Below are positions 16,522 through 25,375 of a DNA stretch of 57,111 nucleotides, piece after piece. Numbering within the stretch: position 1 is the first letter of the stretch; each line of letters begins with the position of its first letter. This stretch comes from Rhodopila globiformis (GTDB taxonomy: Bacteria > Pseudomonadota > Alphaproteobacteria > Acetobacterales > Acetobacteraceae): NCBI RefSeq assembly GCF_002937115.1, contig NZ_NHRY01000257.1, positions 1 through 57,111 on the forward strand, in the 5' to 3' direction. A program made the translations under genes and the position numbers. The notes below the pieces were generated by a model. That model had not been told where the DNA came from. It saw nothing but the letters and a program-made list of their open reading frames with translations, and did not search any database.

Positions 16522-18261
16522 TCAAAGGCTGAACACGTACAGCATGGACGTGTTCTGCATATCCTTGAGCTGCGGCGACTTGTTCAGCATGTCCCGCGCC
16601 ACGATGTTGCCGCCGACGAGCACGGCGATGTACTGTTTGCCGTTCACCGAGTAGGTCATCGGCGGCGCCGAGCTGAACGAGCCGACATTGAAGCCCCAGA
16701 GCGGCTTCAGGGTCGTGTCATCCAGGGCGTAGATCTTGCCGTCGATGGTTGTCGTCAGCGCGAGTCCGCCGGCGGTCGTCGTGACACCGGAATAGATCGC
16801 GTGCGGCAGGTTCTCCTGGGCGACCTTCCTGCCGGACGCGGGATCCATGACGGTCACGGCGCCCTTGACCACCTCGGCGTTCGAGTAGGCGCCGCCGAGC
16901 CAGAAGGCCCCGCTGGCGTCATTGGACGGGTTGACCGTGACGCTCGAGCAGCCTTCCAGGCCGCCGCCATACGACATGTGGGTGCGCTCGCTGTACGAGG
17001 TCGGGAAGAAGTTCACGCCGCCCTGGATGTTCGGGCAGCCCTCGATCTTGCCCTGCTCACGCCGGGAGGCCGCGCCGATCTTGTAGGTCTGCAGGTCCTT
17101 GTTCGGGTCATACTCGACCGGCTTGCCGGTCTTCGGGTCGATCCCGTCAGTCCAGTTCACCTTCTCGGCATATTGCTGACTGGAAATGAACTGTCCGTTG
17201 GTCCGGTCGAGCGTGTAGAAGAAGCCATTGCGCCCGAAGTGCGCGAGGATCTTACGCTCCTCGCCGTTCACCTTGGTGTCGATCAGCTGCTGAATGCCGA
17301 TCTCGTCGTAGTCGAGGAAATCGCCTGGCGTGTACTGGAAGTACCACTTGATCTTGCCGGTGTTGACGTCGAGCCCCAGGCTGGAGTTGGTGTACAGGTT
17401 GTCGCCCGGACGGTATTCCGGATCGAACATCGGCACGGGCTGTCCGGTGCCCCAGATCGTCAGCTTGGTTTCCGGATCATAGGAACCCGTCTGCCAGAAC
17501 GAGCCGCCGCCGTGCTCCCAGGCATGGGTATTGCCTTTCCAGGTTTCGCTGCCGGGCTCGCCAGGAGCGGGCACGGTGTAGGTCCGCCACAGGTGGTCGC
17601 CGGTATCCGCGTTGAAGGCGTCGATATGGGCGCGCGCGCCTCGGTCTCCGCCGCTGCCGCCGACGATCAGCTTGTCGCCGATGACCAGCGGCGCCGCCGT
17701 CAGCGCGCAGTGGCTCTTCACCATGTCGTCGAACTGGACGGACTTCACCAGTTCGCCGGTGTCGGCCTTGGTCCAGTTGACCTTGCAGTCGTTCGTCACG
17801 GAGATGACGAAATTCTTGTAGAGCGCGACGCCGCGGTTCGAAGCCGTGAACATGTCGGCTTTGTTGCTGCCAGGATCCATGATCCAGGTGATCCGGGCGT
17901 TCATCGGGTCGCGCACGTCGATGCGATAGACGGCGCCGAACCCATCGACGACATACATGAAACCATCATTCACGAGAGGCGTGCTCTGGTGGCCGCCCAG
18001 CGACATGAACCCGATGCCGTTCACGCCGCCCAGCGCGACAGTGAAGGCGACGTGAAGGTTCTTCACGTTGTCCTTGTTGATCTGGTCAAGCTCGGAATAG
18101 CGGTGGGAGCTGTAGTCCTTGTTGACCATCAGCCAGTTCTGCGGCTCCTTGTCAGGGTTCATCAGCCGCTGCGGCGTGACATCGGCCGCCAGGGTCGGCA
18201 GCGCGGTCGTGGCAAGCAGCATGGACAGCAGAACGGCGCGTGGCACTGTTTTCAGGCCCAT
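16522..18261 (-). CDS. PQQ-dependent alcohol dehydrogenase, lanthanide type
   Basis: Periplasmic quinoprotein dehydrogenase, 579 aa, methanol/ethanol dehydrogenase-like eight-bladed propeller. A signal peptide is present (cleavage after TALPTLA, about residue 25). The active-site stretch TPGDFLDYDEIG has the catalytic Asp (about 317) and a second Asp two residues later (about 319), the signature of lanthanide-dependent XoxF/ExaF/PedH enzymes. The vicinal Cys-Cys typical of most family members is absent: DMFTASNRGVALY replaces the ACCD-x-x-NRG region. An excellent ribosome site (AAGGAGG) precedes the ATG at 18261. No cytochrome c or PQQ biosynthesis gene is nearby, so the electron acceptor must be encoded elsewhere. 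The substrate is uncertain. Confidence 0.9.
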   Translation of the reverse strand: MGLKTVPRAVLLSMLLATTALPTLAADVTPQRLMNPDKEPQNWLMVNKDYSSHRYSELDQINKDNVKNLHVAFTVALGGVNGIGFMSLGGHQSTPLVNDGFMYVVDGFGAVYRIDVRDPMNARITWIMDPGSNKADMFTASNRGVALYKNFVISVTNDCKVNWTKADTGELVKSVQFDDMVKSHCALTAAPLVIGDKLIVGGSGGDRGARAHIDAFNADTGDHLWRTYTVPAPGEPGSETWKGNTHAWEHGGGSFWQTGSYDPETKLTIWGTGQPVPMFDPEYRPGDNLYTNSSLGLDVNTGKIKWYFQYTPGDFLDYDEIGIQQLIDTKVNGEERKILAHFGRNGFFYTLDRTNGQFISSQQYAEKVNWTDGIDPKTGKPVEYDPNKDLQTYKIGAASRREQGKIEGCPNIQGGVNFFPTSYSERTHMSYGGGLEGCSSVTVNPSNDASGAFWLGGAYSNAEVVKGAVTVMDPASGRKVAQENLPHAIYSGVTTTAGGLALTTTIDGKIYALDDTTLKPLWGFNVGSFSSAPPMTYSVNGKQYIAVLVGGNIVARDMLNKSPQLKDMQNTSMLYVFSL

Positions 18262-18651
18262 CGTTTCCTCCTTATTGTTTCTTTGACCCGGCCGCCATCG
18301 AGACTGCCCATGGCTGGCGCTTCGTCCCGCGGGGTCGGTCAGTCTGAAGGAACCCGACGCGAGATCGAGGCGGGGCAACACTCGCTGACTGGGAAACCGT
18401 AGTGTACGACGTGATTCTTTTCCAGAGGATTGTTCGGTCGGCGGATGTGGCGTCAGGCGCGCGGGATGGTGGCCGGTGGAGGGCCTTGATGGCGCCCGGC
18501 GCGCGCCATCGTGACGGGTGCCGGCGCTTTGGGTCCTGTGCGAGGCCTGTCCCGTGCAGCGGGAACAAGCCGGGCCCCGGACCTTCCTCGGGCCGGCCGG
18601 CATCCGGGTGCATCGCTCACGGTCATGAACCCGGACAACGGTTCCAGGTCT
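18262..18651. other. Upstream region of the quinoprotein dehydrogenase gene
   Basis: A 390-base gap holding the promoter and leader of the leftward dehydrogenase gene. Frames on both strands are low-complexity and unconvincing. I see no clear promoter boxes, hairpin or repeat apart from the GC-to-AT change around 18400-18440. Confidence 0.4.
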
Positions 18652-18723
18652 TCACGCCGCGCCGCCCGATATGTCGATGATATCCTGCAGGCAATCAGCC
18701 GTGCGATAGCGTTTAGAAGGCAC
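18652..18723 (-). pseudogene. Truncated HEPN (DUF86-like) gene
   Basis: A GTG-started frame overlaps the end of the nucleotidyltransferase gene by 11 bases and encodes VPSKRYRTADCLQDIIDIS before diverging (GGAA) and stopping after 23 codons. The start matches the first helix of HEPN/DUF86 ribonuclease partners (RLQDIIDxI...), and the overlap is the usual arrangement of MNT/HEPN pairs. The rest of the HEPN domain, including the Rx4-6H active site, is missing. The call rests on a short match plus position. Confidence 0.5.
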
Positions 18724-19057
18724 GGGTACGGTCCCGTTCGACGTTGGCACGCAGGCGCTGTTTATGGATCGGTTCAGGCAGGATCTGCACCTCGCGACCA
18801 AGAAGCGAACCGAGTTCGCGCTCGAACCTGACCAGATCGAGCAGGCCGATTTTCGCAGCAGGATCGAATTCGGCAGCCAGGTCGATGTCGCTGCCCGGGC
18901 CGGCTTCGCCCCGCGCGACGGAGCCGAACAGCGGCAGATGGGCAACCCCGGCCCGCACCAGGGTTTCCCGATGCGCGCGCAGGGTGTCGATCACGCGGGC
19001 CGCAGTGGGGGCCGCAGTGGGGGCCGCAGTGGGCGGTGGGGGACTGTCCATGGTCAT
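18713..19057 (-). CDS. MNT-type minimal nucleotidyltransferase
   Basis: A 114-aa nucleotidyltransferase of the type that pairs with HEPN toxins, where it neutralises the toxin by adding nucleotides. The catalytic motif LFGSVARGEAGPGSDIDLAA is complete (GSxxRG ... SDxDL), with a later Glu/Asp region around VQILPEP. The start at 19057 follows AGGAG closely; an ATG two codons downstream has better spacing. The N-terminus contains a three-fold TAAP repeat encoded by a 12-bp tandem repeat. Its HEPN partner appears truncated just downstream, so this may be an orphan antitoxin. Confidence 0.82.
   Translation of the reverse strand: MTMDSPPPPTAAPTAAPTAARVIDTLRAHRETLVRAGVAHLPLFGSVARGEAGPGSDIDLAAEFDPAAKIGLLDLVRFERELGSLLGREVQILPEPIHKQRLRANVERDRTRAF
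18999..19035. repeat. 12-bp tandem repeat in the nucleotidyltransferase gene
   Basis: Three consecutive copies of GGCCGCAGTGGG (in frame, encoding repeats of Pro-Thr-Ala-Ala on the minus strand). The length is a multiple of three, so copy-number change would not break the frame. Confidence 0.8.
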
Positions 19058-19334
19058 GCCACTCCTGCAACATAGCATGGCGGAAAGGTATTTGTCCCGG
19101 CTTGCCTAAAGCTCTCCGTTGCACACGGTATCAGCATTCGGAGAGCGGCCTTCCTGCCGCTGTCTCGTCCAGCTTCAGTTGGACCGCGAGGACGCCCAGT
19201 TCAGCAGGTTGCGGTTCAGGCGCCCGTGCCTGCCGGGAGGGGTCAACGCCGCTCCACCAAGGAGTCAGCCGGCTTTGCGTTGACGTCGTGGCGGTTGAAA
19301 GGCATTCTCAATCGTTGCCTGCTCCCATCGTCCT

Positions 19335-19700
19335 CTAGACGTGGAAACTTTCCCCGCACCCACAGCGGCCCTTCTCGTTCGGATTGACAAACGTAAATCC
19401 GGACGTCAGGTTCTTCACTTGGTAGTCCATCACCGTGCCAATCAGAAACAACGAGGCCTTGCGGTCCACCAGGACGGTCAGGTCCTTGTCCTTCACCACC
19501 TCGTCGCTCGGCGCCGGCGCGTCCGCCCAGGACATGTCGTAGGACATGCCGGAGCAGCCCTTGGTCTTGACGGCGATGCGCAGCAGCTTGCCCTGCTCGC
19601 CCTTCTCATACAGGCTGCGCAGCCGCGTCGCGGCGGCGTCGGTCAGGGTCATCAGGGGCGGCAATGCGCGGGTCTTGCGGGGGGCAGTGGTCGTGCTCAT
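19335..19700 (-). CDS. sufA: SUF A-type iron-sulfur carrier
   Basis: HesB/IscA-family carrier of 121 aa that takes Fe-S clusters from the SufBCD scaffold to apoproteins. The three cluster cysteines are seen in KTKGCSGMSYDM and the C-terminal GRCGCGESFHV. The start at 19700 gives the usual short N-terminal tail before LTDAAATRLRSL. It is the last gene of the SUF operon and lies 23 bases after sufT. Confidence 0.94.
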   Translation of the reverse strand: MSTTTAPRKTRALPPLMTLTDAAATRLRSLYEKGEQGKLLRIAVKTKGCSGMSYDMSWADAPAPSDEVVKDKDLTVLVDRKASLFLIGTVMDYQVKNLTSGFTFVNPNEKGRCGCGESFHV

Positions 19701-19723
19701 GGTCCAGCTTCCATCGCGATCGG

Positions 19724-20122
19724 TCAGTACATGTTCAACTGCAGCCGGGCTTCCTCGGTCATGCGTGACGGGTCCCAGGGCGGATCCCACACCGTGTCCA
19801 CGCTGCAGGACGTGACGCCGTCCACGGTCAGCACCGCGTCGTGCACCTGTTCCGGCAGTTCCTGCGCGCTCGGGCAGCCGGGCGCGGTCAGCGTCATCTC
19901 CACCTTCACCGCGCCGTCGTCGGCGATCTCGATCGCATAGATCAGCCCGAGTTCGTAGATGTTGACCGGGATTTCCGGGTCGTACACCGTGGCGATCGCC
20001 TCGATCAGCGCGTCCTCGGACGGCGTTTGGGCGGATGGCGTTTGGGCGGATGGCGGGGCCGGCGGCTGCAACGGCTTCTCGCCGTCGGGAGTCCATGCGG
20101 TCGGGGGCGTTATCTCATTCAC
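19724..20122 (-). CDS. sufT: SUF-associated MIP18/DUF59 protein SufT
   Basis: Helper of Fe-S cluster maturation, 132 aa. The DUF59 core is complete: DPEIPVNIYELGLIYAIEI (about 48-66), VEMTLTAPGCPSA with the conserved Cys (about 74-86), and the end TVWDPPWDPSRMTEEAR. A Pro/Gln-rich N-terminal tail (about 12-38) precedes it and includes an in-frame 15-bp duplication (AQTPS twice) near 20020-20055. It overlaps sufU by eight bases. Confidence 0.93.
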   Translation of the reverse strand: MNEITPPTAWTPDGEKPLQPPAPPSAQTPSAQTPSEDALIEAIATVYDPEIPVNIYELGLIYAIEIADDGAVKVEMTLTAPGCPSAQELPEQVHDAVLTVDGVTSCSVDTVWDPPWDPSRMTEEARLQLNMY

Positions 20123-20591
20123 TGCTTGCCTCCTTCGTCCCGTCCAGCGCGGCGATCAGGGCGTGCCAGGGCAGGGTCGCGCACTTCACGCGGGATGGAT
20201 ATTCGTGCACACCCGACAGCGGCGCCAGGCGCTCCAGCGGTTCGGCCAGGGCGCCGCCGCAGTCGGGGCAGGCGCCGGTGCGGGCCATGGTGCGGAATGC
20301 CTCGAACAGCGCCTTGGTGTCGGCCTTGGCGCGGCCCTGCACCGTTTCGGCCATCAGGTCCGCCGAGGCGACGCTGATGGCGCAGCCGCGGGCCTCGAAG
20401 CCGACATGGTCCAGCCTGTCGCCGTCGTATTTCACCCAGACCTGCACGCGGTCGCCGCACATCGGGTTGTCGCCCTTGGCGGTGGCGTCGAACGTTTGCA
20501 GCCGCTGCGCGTGGCGCGGGTGGCGGCCGTGGTCCAGGATCACCTCCTGGTACAGGTCGCGCAGGTCGTCGAAATTGTCGGTTCCGCTCAT
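20115..20591 (-). CDS. sufU: SufU-type zinc-dependent sulfur-transfer protein
   Basis: NifU-N/IscU-like protein of 158 aa that accepts sulfur from SufS in SUF systems. The conserved positions are GDNPMCGDRVQVW (first Cys, about residue 45), FEARGCAISVASADLM (second Cys), and VKCATLPWHAL (third Cys). The start lies in an ATGA overlap with the sufS stop. The Asp of CGD is present, consistent with zinc binding as in SufU. Confidence 0.93.
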   Translation of the reverse strand: MSGTDNFDDLRDLYQEVILDHGRHPRHAQRLQTFDATAKGDNPMCGDRVQVWVKYDGDRLDHVGFEARGCAISVASADLMAETVQGRAKADTKALFEAFRTMARTGACPDCGGALAEPLERLAPLSGVHEYPSRVKCATLPWHALIAALDGTKEASSE

Positions 20592-21832
20592 GCAAAGAAA
20601 TCCCGCACCCGGACCAGGCCGTCGGCCAGGGCGTCGATCTCGGCGTGCGTGGTATAGACGCCGAAGCTGGCGCGGGCGGTGCTGTCCAGGCCGAAACGGT
20701 GCATCAGCGGCTCGGCGCAATGGTGGCCGGCGCGCACCGCGATGCCCTGGCGGTCCAGCAGAGTCGCCACGTCATGCGCATGCGCCTTGCCCAGCACGAA
20801 GGACACCACGCCGCCACGGTCCTGCGCCTGGCCGATGATGCGCAGGTCGGGCACGGTCGCCAGCCGCGCCAGCGCGTGCTCGGTAAGCGAGGCCTCATGC
20901 GCCGCCAGGGCGTCGTAGCCGATGGCCTGCACGTAGTCGATTGCCGCCTTCAGGCCGATGCCCTCCAGGATGGCCGGGGTGCCTGCCTCGAACTTGTGCG
21001 GCACCTCGGCCCAGGTGGATTTCTCATATGTTACCGACGAAATCATGTCGCCGCCACCGAAAAACGGCGGCATCGCCTCCAGCAGCTCGCGCCGCGCCCA
21101 CAGCACGCCGATGCCGGTGGGGCCGTACAGCTTGTGGCCGGTCCAGACGTAGAAATCGCAGTCCAGCGCCTGCACGTCCACCTTGCGGTGCACGATTGCC
21201 TGCGAGCCGTCGAACATCACCTTGGCGCCATGGGCGTGCGCGACCTGCACGATGCGTTCCGCCGGCGTGACGGTGCCCAGCACGTTCGACATGTGCGTCA
21301 TCGCAACAAGGCCGACCTTCGCGTCCTGCAGCAGGGCTTCGAAGGCGGCCATGTCGAGCTCGCCGGCGTCGGTCACCGGCGCCACCCGCAGCTCGATGCC
21401 GCGGTCCTCGCGCAGCAGTTGCCACGGCACGATGTTGGAATGATGCTCCATGCCGGAGATCAGCACCGCCTGCCCCGGCTTCAGGATGCCGCGGCCGTAG
21501 CTGTGCGCCAGCAGGTTGATCGCGCCGGTGGAGTTGCCGGTGAACACGATCTCCGACCTGTCGCGCGCGTTCATCAGCGCGGCGGCGGCGTCGCGGCAGC
21601 CTTCGAAGCTTTCCGTGGTCCGCTCGCTCATCCAATGCAGGCCGCGGTGGACGTTGGCGTACTGCGTCTCCATGGCGTTCACCATGGCGTCGATCACCGC
21701 CCGCGGCTTCTGGGCAGAGGCGGCGCTGTCAAGGAACACCAGCTTCTTGCCGCGGATCGTCTGCGTCAGGATCGGGAAGTCGGCGCGGATGCGCTCGACG
21801 TCCAGAGCAGCCGGATTGGTCATGACGTTCAT
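20588..21832 (-). CDS. sufS: Cysteine desulfurase SufS
   Basis: PLP enzyme that mobilises sulfur from cysteine, 414 aa. It shows VFTGNSTGAINLLAHSYG, EHHSNIVPWQLL, the PLP lysine in VWTGHKLYGPTG, and the active-site Cys loop GHHCAEPLMHRFG. I chose the ATG at 21832 because it overlaps the sufD stop as ATGA; two further in-frame ATGs lie nearby (21823 and upstream at 21850). Within the operon it is coupled to sufD and sufU. Confidence 0.95.
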   Translation of the reverse strand: MNVMTNPAALDVERIRADFPILTQTIRGKKLVFLDSAASAQKPRAVIDAMVNAMETQYANVHRGLHWMSERTTESFEGCRDAAAALMNARDRSEIVFTGNSTGAINLLAHSYGRGILKPGQAVLISGMEHHSNIVPWQLLREDRGIELRVAPVTDAGELDMAAFEALLQDAKVGLVAMTHMSNVLGTVTPAERIVQVAHAHGAKVMFDGSQAIVHRKVDVQALDCDFYVWTGHKLYGPTGIGVLWARRELLEAMPPFFGGGDMISSVTYEKSTWAEVPHKFEAGTPAILEGIGLKAAIDYVQAIGYDALAAHEASLTEHALARLATVPDLRIIGQAQDRGGVVSFVLGKAHAHDVATLLDRQGIAVRAGHHCAEPLMHRFGLDSTARASFGVYTTHAEIDALADGLVRVRDFFA

Positions 21833-23127
21833 GCGGCCAGCTTCTCCCACCAGCCGGCCACGGCATTCTCCAGCCAGGCGCGGATGGTTTCATCGGTGAC
21901 GGCATCGAGGGCTTCAGTCAGGAAGGCGCGCACCAGGATGGCGCGGGCCTCGGCTTCCGGCACGCCGCGGCTGCGCAGGTAGAACATCTGATCGGCGTCC
22001 AGCTCGCCCACCGTGGCGCCGTGGCTGCACTTCACGTCGTCGGCGAAGATTTCCAGCTCCGGCTTGGTGTCGATCTCGGCGTGCGGCGACAGCAGCAGCG
22101 CCTGGTTCATCTGGTAGCCGTCGGTCTTCTGCGCCCCGCGGGCGACCTCGATACGCCCCTGGAACACGCCGCGCGAGCGGCCCGCCAGCACGTTCTTGAC
22201 CGTCTGCCGCGACTGGCAGTTCGGCGCGGTGTGGCTCACGACCGAGGTGAAGTCGCCATGCTGCGAGCCCACCAGAAGCTGCGCCGCGTTCAGGTGCGCC
22301 GCCGCGCCGGCGCCGGACAGCTGCGCGTGCACCTCGGTGCGGCAGAGGCGGGCGCCGATGTTCAGGGTGAAACTGTCGTACGTCCCGCCCGCCTGCACGT
22401 CGGCATAGGTGGTGGAGACGTGAAACGCCATCGCCGCCTCGTTCTGCAGGCGCACATGCGTCAGCGCCGCGCCGTCGGCGACATGGATTTCCGCCACCGT
22501 GTTGAGCAGGTAGGCGCCCTGCCCGGCGGCGATTTCCACCAGTGCCAGCCGCGCGTTTTCGCCCAGGCGGATGGTGTGGCGGGGATGGAAGTCGGCGTCG
22601 CTGGTGGCGATGCTGATGAGCTGGACGATGCCGGCGTCGTGCCCGGCAGGGACGTGCAGGATGGCGCCGTCTTCGGCCAGCATGGTGTTGAGCGCGACCA
22701 TCGGTTCGCGGTCCGGCCACGTCAGCGTGCCGAAATCGGCCTGGTCGGCGAAGCGGGCGACGGAGAACGCGGAGGAAGGCGTGGATGCCGGGCCTGCGCC
22801 CGGCATGACGGATGGGGCCAACATGACGGACAGATCGGCCCGCAACACACCATCGACGAACACAATGCGCGGGGCGTCAAGCAGCGGCAGGTTGGCGAGG
22901 ATGGTTTCCGCCTCGTGCCGCGGCGCCGCGTCGCGGTGGAATTTCGTTTCGGCCAGCGCGCGCAGGCTGGTGTATTTCCAGGCCTCGATCGGCCGCCCCC
23001 GCGTGCCACCCGGCAGGCCGACGGTGCGGAAAGCGTCAGCGGCGGCGGCACGCAGGGCGGAGTCGCCCGGCAGCGCGTTCAGCACGCTGTCATACCGCTC
23101 CAGGAAGCCGGCAGCCCCGGTACTCAT
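21829..23127 (-). CDS. sufD: Fe-S assembly scaffold protein SufD
   Basis: Component of the SufBC2D scaffold, 432 aa. The C-terminal core is typical: GVFQGRIEVARGAQKTDGYQ, LLSPHAEIDTKPELEIFADD, VKCSHGATVGELD and YLRSRGVPEAEARAILVRAF, carrying the cysteine/histidine site that contacts SufB. An extra Pro/Gly/Ser-rich stretch at about residues 104-119 (SVMPGAGPASTPSS) is encoded by a REP-like palindrome lying in frame. It overlaps sufC by four bases and sufS by four bases. Confidence 0.94.
   Translation of the reverse strand: MSTGAAGFLERYDSVLNALPGDSALRAAAADAFRTVGLPGGTRGRPIEAWKYTSLRALAETKFHRDAAPRHEAETILANLPLLDAPRIVFVDGVLRADLSVMLAPSVMPGAGPASTPSSAFSVARFADQADFGTLTWPDREPMVALNTMLAEDGAILHVPAGHDAGIVQLISIATSDADFHPRHTIRLGENARLALVEIAAGQGAYLLNTVAEIHVADGAALTHVRLQNEAAMAFHVSTTYADVQAGGTYDSFTLNIGARLCRTEVHAQLSGAGAAAHLNAAQLLVGSQHGDFTSVVSHTAPNCQSRQTVKNVLAGRSRGVFQGRIEVARGAQKTDGYQMNQALLLSPHAEIDTKPELEIFADDVKCSHGATVGELDADQMFYLRSRGVPEAEARAILVRAFLTEALDAVTDETIRAWLENAVAGWWEKLAA
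22785..22810. repeat. REP-like palindrome inside sufD
   Basis: ATGCCGGGC-N4-GCCCGGCAT (22785-22806) followed by GACG. On the minus strand its 20-base core CGTCATGCCGGGCGCAGGCC is identical to the intergenic copy at 4838-4857, and it is followed by the CATCCACGCC tail also found at 16240. The insertion keeps the reading frame. Confidence 0.75.
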
Positions 23128-23873
23128 GCCGCCTCCGCAATCAGGTCGCCGTAGCCGCGCTTTTCCAGTTCCTTCGCCAGCTCCGGCCCGCCGGAGCGGA
23201 CAATCTGCCCGTTCAGCAGCACATGCACCCGGTTCGGCACCAGATGGTCCAGCAGCCGCTGGTGATGAGTGATGACCAGCGCGGAAAATTCCGGCCCGCG
23301 CAGAGCATTGACGCCATCGGCGACGATCTTCAGCGCGTCGATATCCAGGCCGCTGTCCGTCTCGTCCAGGATCGCCAGCTTCGGGCGCAGCAGCGCCATC
23401 TGCAGCACTTCGTTGCGCTTCTTCTCACCGCCGGAGAAGCCGACATTGACGTTGCGCTTCAGCATGTCGTCCGGCATCGCCAGCCGCTTCGCCTCGGCCC
23501 GCGCCAGCTTCAGGAACTGCACCGCGTCCAGTTCCGACTCGCCGCGCGAGCGGCGGATCGCGTTCAGCGCCGTGCGCAGGAAGTTGGCGTTGTTCACGCC
23601 CGGCAGCTCAATCGGCGCCTGGAACGCCAGGAACAATCCGGCGGCGGCGCGCGCCTCCGGCTCCATATCCAGCAGATCGATGCCGTTGAACGTGGCCGAC
23701 CCGGCGGTGACTGCGTAATCCTCCCGCCCCGACAGCACATAGCCAAGCGTCGATTTACCGGAGCCATTCGGCCCCATGATGGCATGAACCTCCCCATCCG
23801 GCACCGTCAGATCGATGCCCTTCAGGATCGGCTTTTCATTGATTGCAGCGGCCAGGCCGCGAATTTCCAGCAT
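23124..23873 (-). CDS. sufC: Fe-S assembly ATPase SufC
   Basis: ABC-type ATPase of the SufBCD complex, 249 aa. Walker A GPNGSGKST (about 34-42), signature FSGGEKKR, Walker B LAILDETDSGLD and the H-loop VITHHQRLL are all intact; TDSGLD is the SufC-specific form. The ATG at 23873 lies 5 bases after the sufB stop codon (TAA, 23881-23879). The frame is open upstream but that part is antisense-like and low complexity. Confidence 0.95.
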   Translation of the reverse strand: MLEIRGLAAAINEKPILKGIDLTVPDGEVHAIMGPNGSGKSTLGYVLSGREDYAVTAGSATFNGIDLLDMEPEARAAAGLFLAFQAPIELPGVNNANFLRTALNAIRRSRGESELDAVQFLKLARAEAKRLAMPDDMLKRNVNVGFSGGEKKRNEVLQMALLRPKLAILDETDSGLDIDALKIVADGVNALRGPEFSALVITHHQRLLDHLVPNRVHVLLNGQIVRSGGPELAKELEKRGYGDLIAEAA

Positions 23874-23878
23874 AGCGA

Positions 23879-25366
23879 TTACCCCACCGATCCTTCGAGC
23901 GAAACCGCCAGGAGCTTCTGCGCCTCGACGGCGAACTCCATCGGCAGTTCCTTCAACACATCCTTGCAGAAGCCGTTGACGATCAGGCCGACGGCGTCTT
24001 CCTCCGACAGCCCGCGCTGGCGGCAGTAGAACAACTGGTCCTCGGCGATTTTCGACGTCGTCGCCTCGTGCTCCACCTTCGCCGTCGGGTTGCGGCTTTC
24101 GATATACGGCACCGTGTGCGCGCCGCACTGGTCGCCAATCAGCAGGCTGTCGCACTGGGTGTAGTTGCGCGCGTTCGCCGCGCCGGGCAGCATCCGCACC
24201 AGGCCGCGATAGGTGTTGTTCGACTTCCCCGCGCTGATACCCTTGGAAACGATCGTGCTGCGCGAGCCCCTGCCGACATGGATCATCTTCGTGCCGGTAT
24301 CGGCCTGCTGGTGGCTGTTGGTCACCGCCACCGAGTAGAACTCGCCCACGCTGTCCTCGCCCTGCAAGACGCAGGACGGATACTTCCAGGTGATAGCCGA
24401 ACCGGTTTCCACCTGCGTCCAGGAGATCTTCGACCGCGCGCCGCGGCAGGCGCCGCGCTTGGTGACGAAGTTGTAGATGCCGCCCTTGCCTTCCGCGTCG
24501 CCGGGGTACCAGTTCTGCACCGTGGAATACTTGATCTGCGCATCATCCATCGCGACCAGCTCCACCACCGCGGCGTGCAGCTGGTTCTCGTCGCGCTGCG
24601 GCGCGGTGCAGCCTTCCAGATAGCTGACGTAGCTGCGCTCTTCAGCGATGATCAGCGTCCGCTCGAACTGCCCGGTGTTGCGGGTGTTGATGCGGAAATA
24701 GGTGGACAGCTCCATCGGGCAGCGCACGCCCCTGGGGATGAAGACGAAGCTGCCGTCGGTGAACACGGCGCTGTTCAGCGCGGCGAAGAAGTTGTCGCCC
24801 ACCGGCACGACGGTGCCGAGGTACTGCTGCACCAGATCCGGATACTCACGGATCGCCTCGCTGATCGGGCAGAAGATCACGCCGGCCTTGCGCAGCGTCT
24901 CCTGGAACGTGGTGGCGACCGAGACGCTGTCGAACACCGCATCGACCGCGACCTGGCGGTTTTCCACGCTGTCGGGATCGACGCCGGCCAGGATCGCCCG
25001 CTCCTTCAGCGGGATGCCGAGCTTCTCGTACATCGCCAGCAACGCAGGATCGACCTCGTCGAGGCTCTTCGGCCCGTCGCTCTTCTTCTTCGGCGCGGCG
25101 TAGTAATGCAATTCCTGGTAGTCGATCGGCGGATGCTCCACGCGCGCCCACTGCGGCTCCTGCATCGCCTGCCAGGCGGCAAATGCCTTCAGGCGCCAGG
25201 CCAGCATCCACTCCGGCTCCTGCTTGCGGCTGGAGATCAGGCGGATGATGTCCTCGTTCAGCCCCTTGGGGGCGATGTCCATCTCGATGTCGGTCTCGAA
25301 GCCCCACTTGTAGCCGGACTGGGTGACGGACTGGACGGTGTCGAGCGTTTCGGTGTCGGCAGCCAT
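23879..25366 (-). CDS. sufB: Fe-S assembly scaffold protein SufB
   Basis: Main scaffold subunit of SUF, 495 aa. Recognisable segments are [75 protein letters not shown], and the C-terminal [16 protein letters not shown] with the conserved cysteine, then [20 protein letters not shown]. It is the first structural gene after the regulator, separated from it by nine bases. Confidence 0.96.
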   Translation of the reverse strand: MAADTETLDTVQSVTQSGYKWGFETDIEMDIAPKGLNEDIIRLISSRKQEPEWMLAWRLKAFAAWQAMQEPQWARVEHPPIDYQELHYYAAPKKKSDGPKSLDEVDPALLAMYEKLGIPLKERAILAGVDPDSVENRQVAVDAVFDSVSVATTFQETLRKAGVIFCPISEAIREYPDLVQQYLGTVVPVGDNFFAALNSAVFTDGSFVFIPRGVRCPMELSTYFRINTRNTGQFERTLIIAEERSYVSYLEGCTAPQRDENQLHAAVVELVAMDDAQIKYSTVQNWYPGDAEGKGGIYNFVTKRGACRGARSKISWTQVETGSAITWKYPSCVLQGEDSVGEFYSVAVTNSHQQADTGTKMIHVGRGSRSTIVSKGISAGKSNNTYRGLVRMLPGAANARNYTQCDSLLIGDQCGAHTVPYIESRNPTAKVEHEATTSKIAEDQLFYCRQRGLSEEDAVGLIVNGFCKDVLKELPMEFAVEAQKLLAVSLEGSVG

Positions 25367-25375
25367 GGAGCGATC

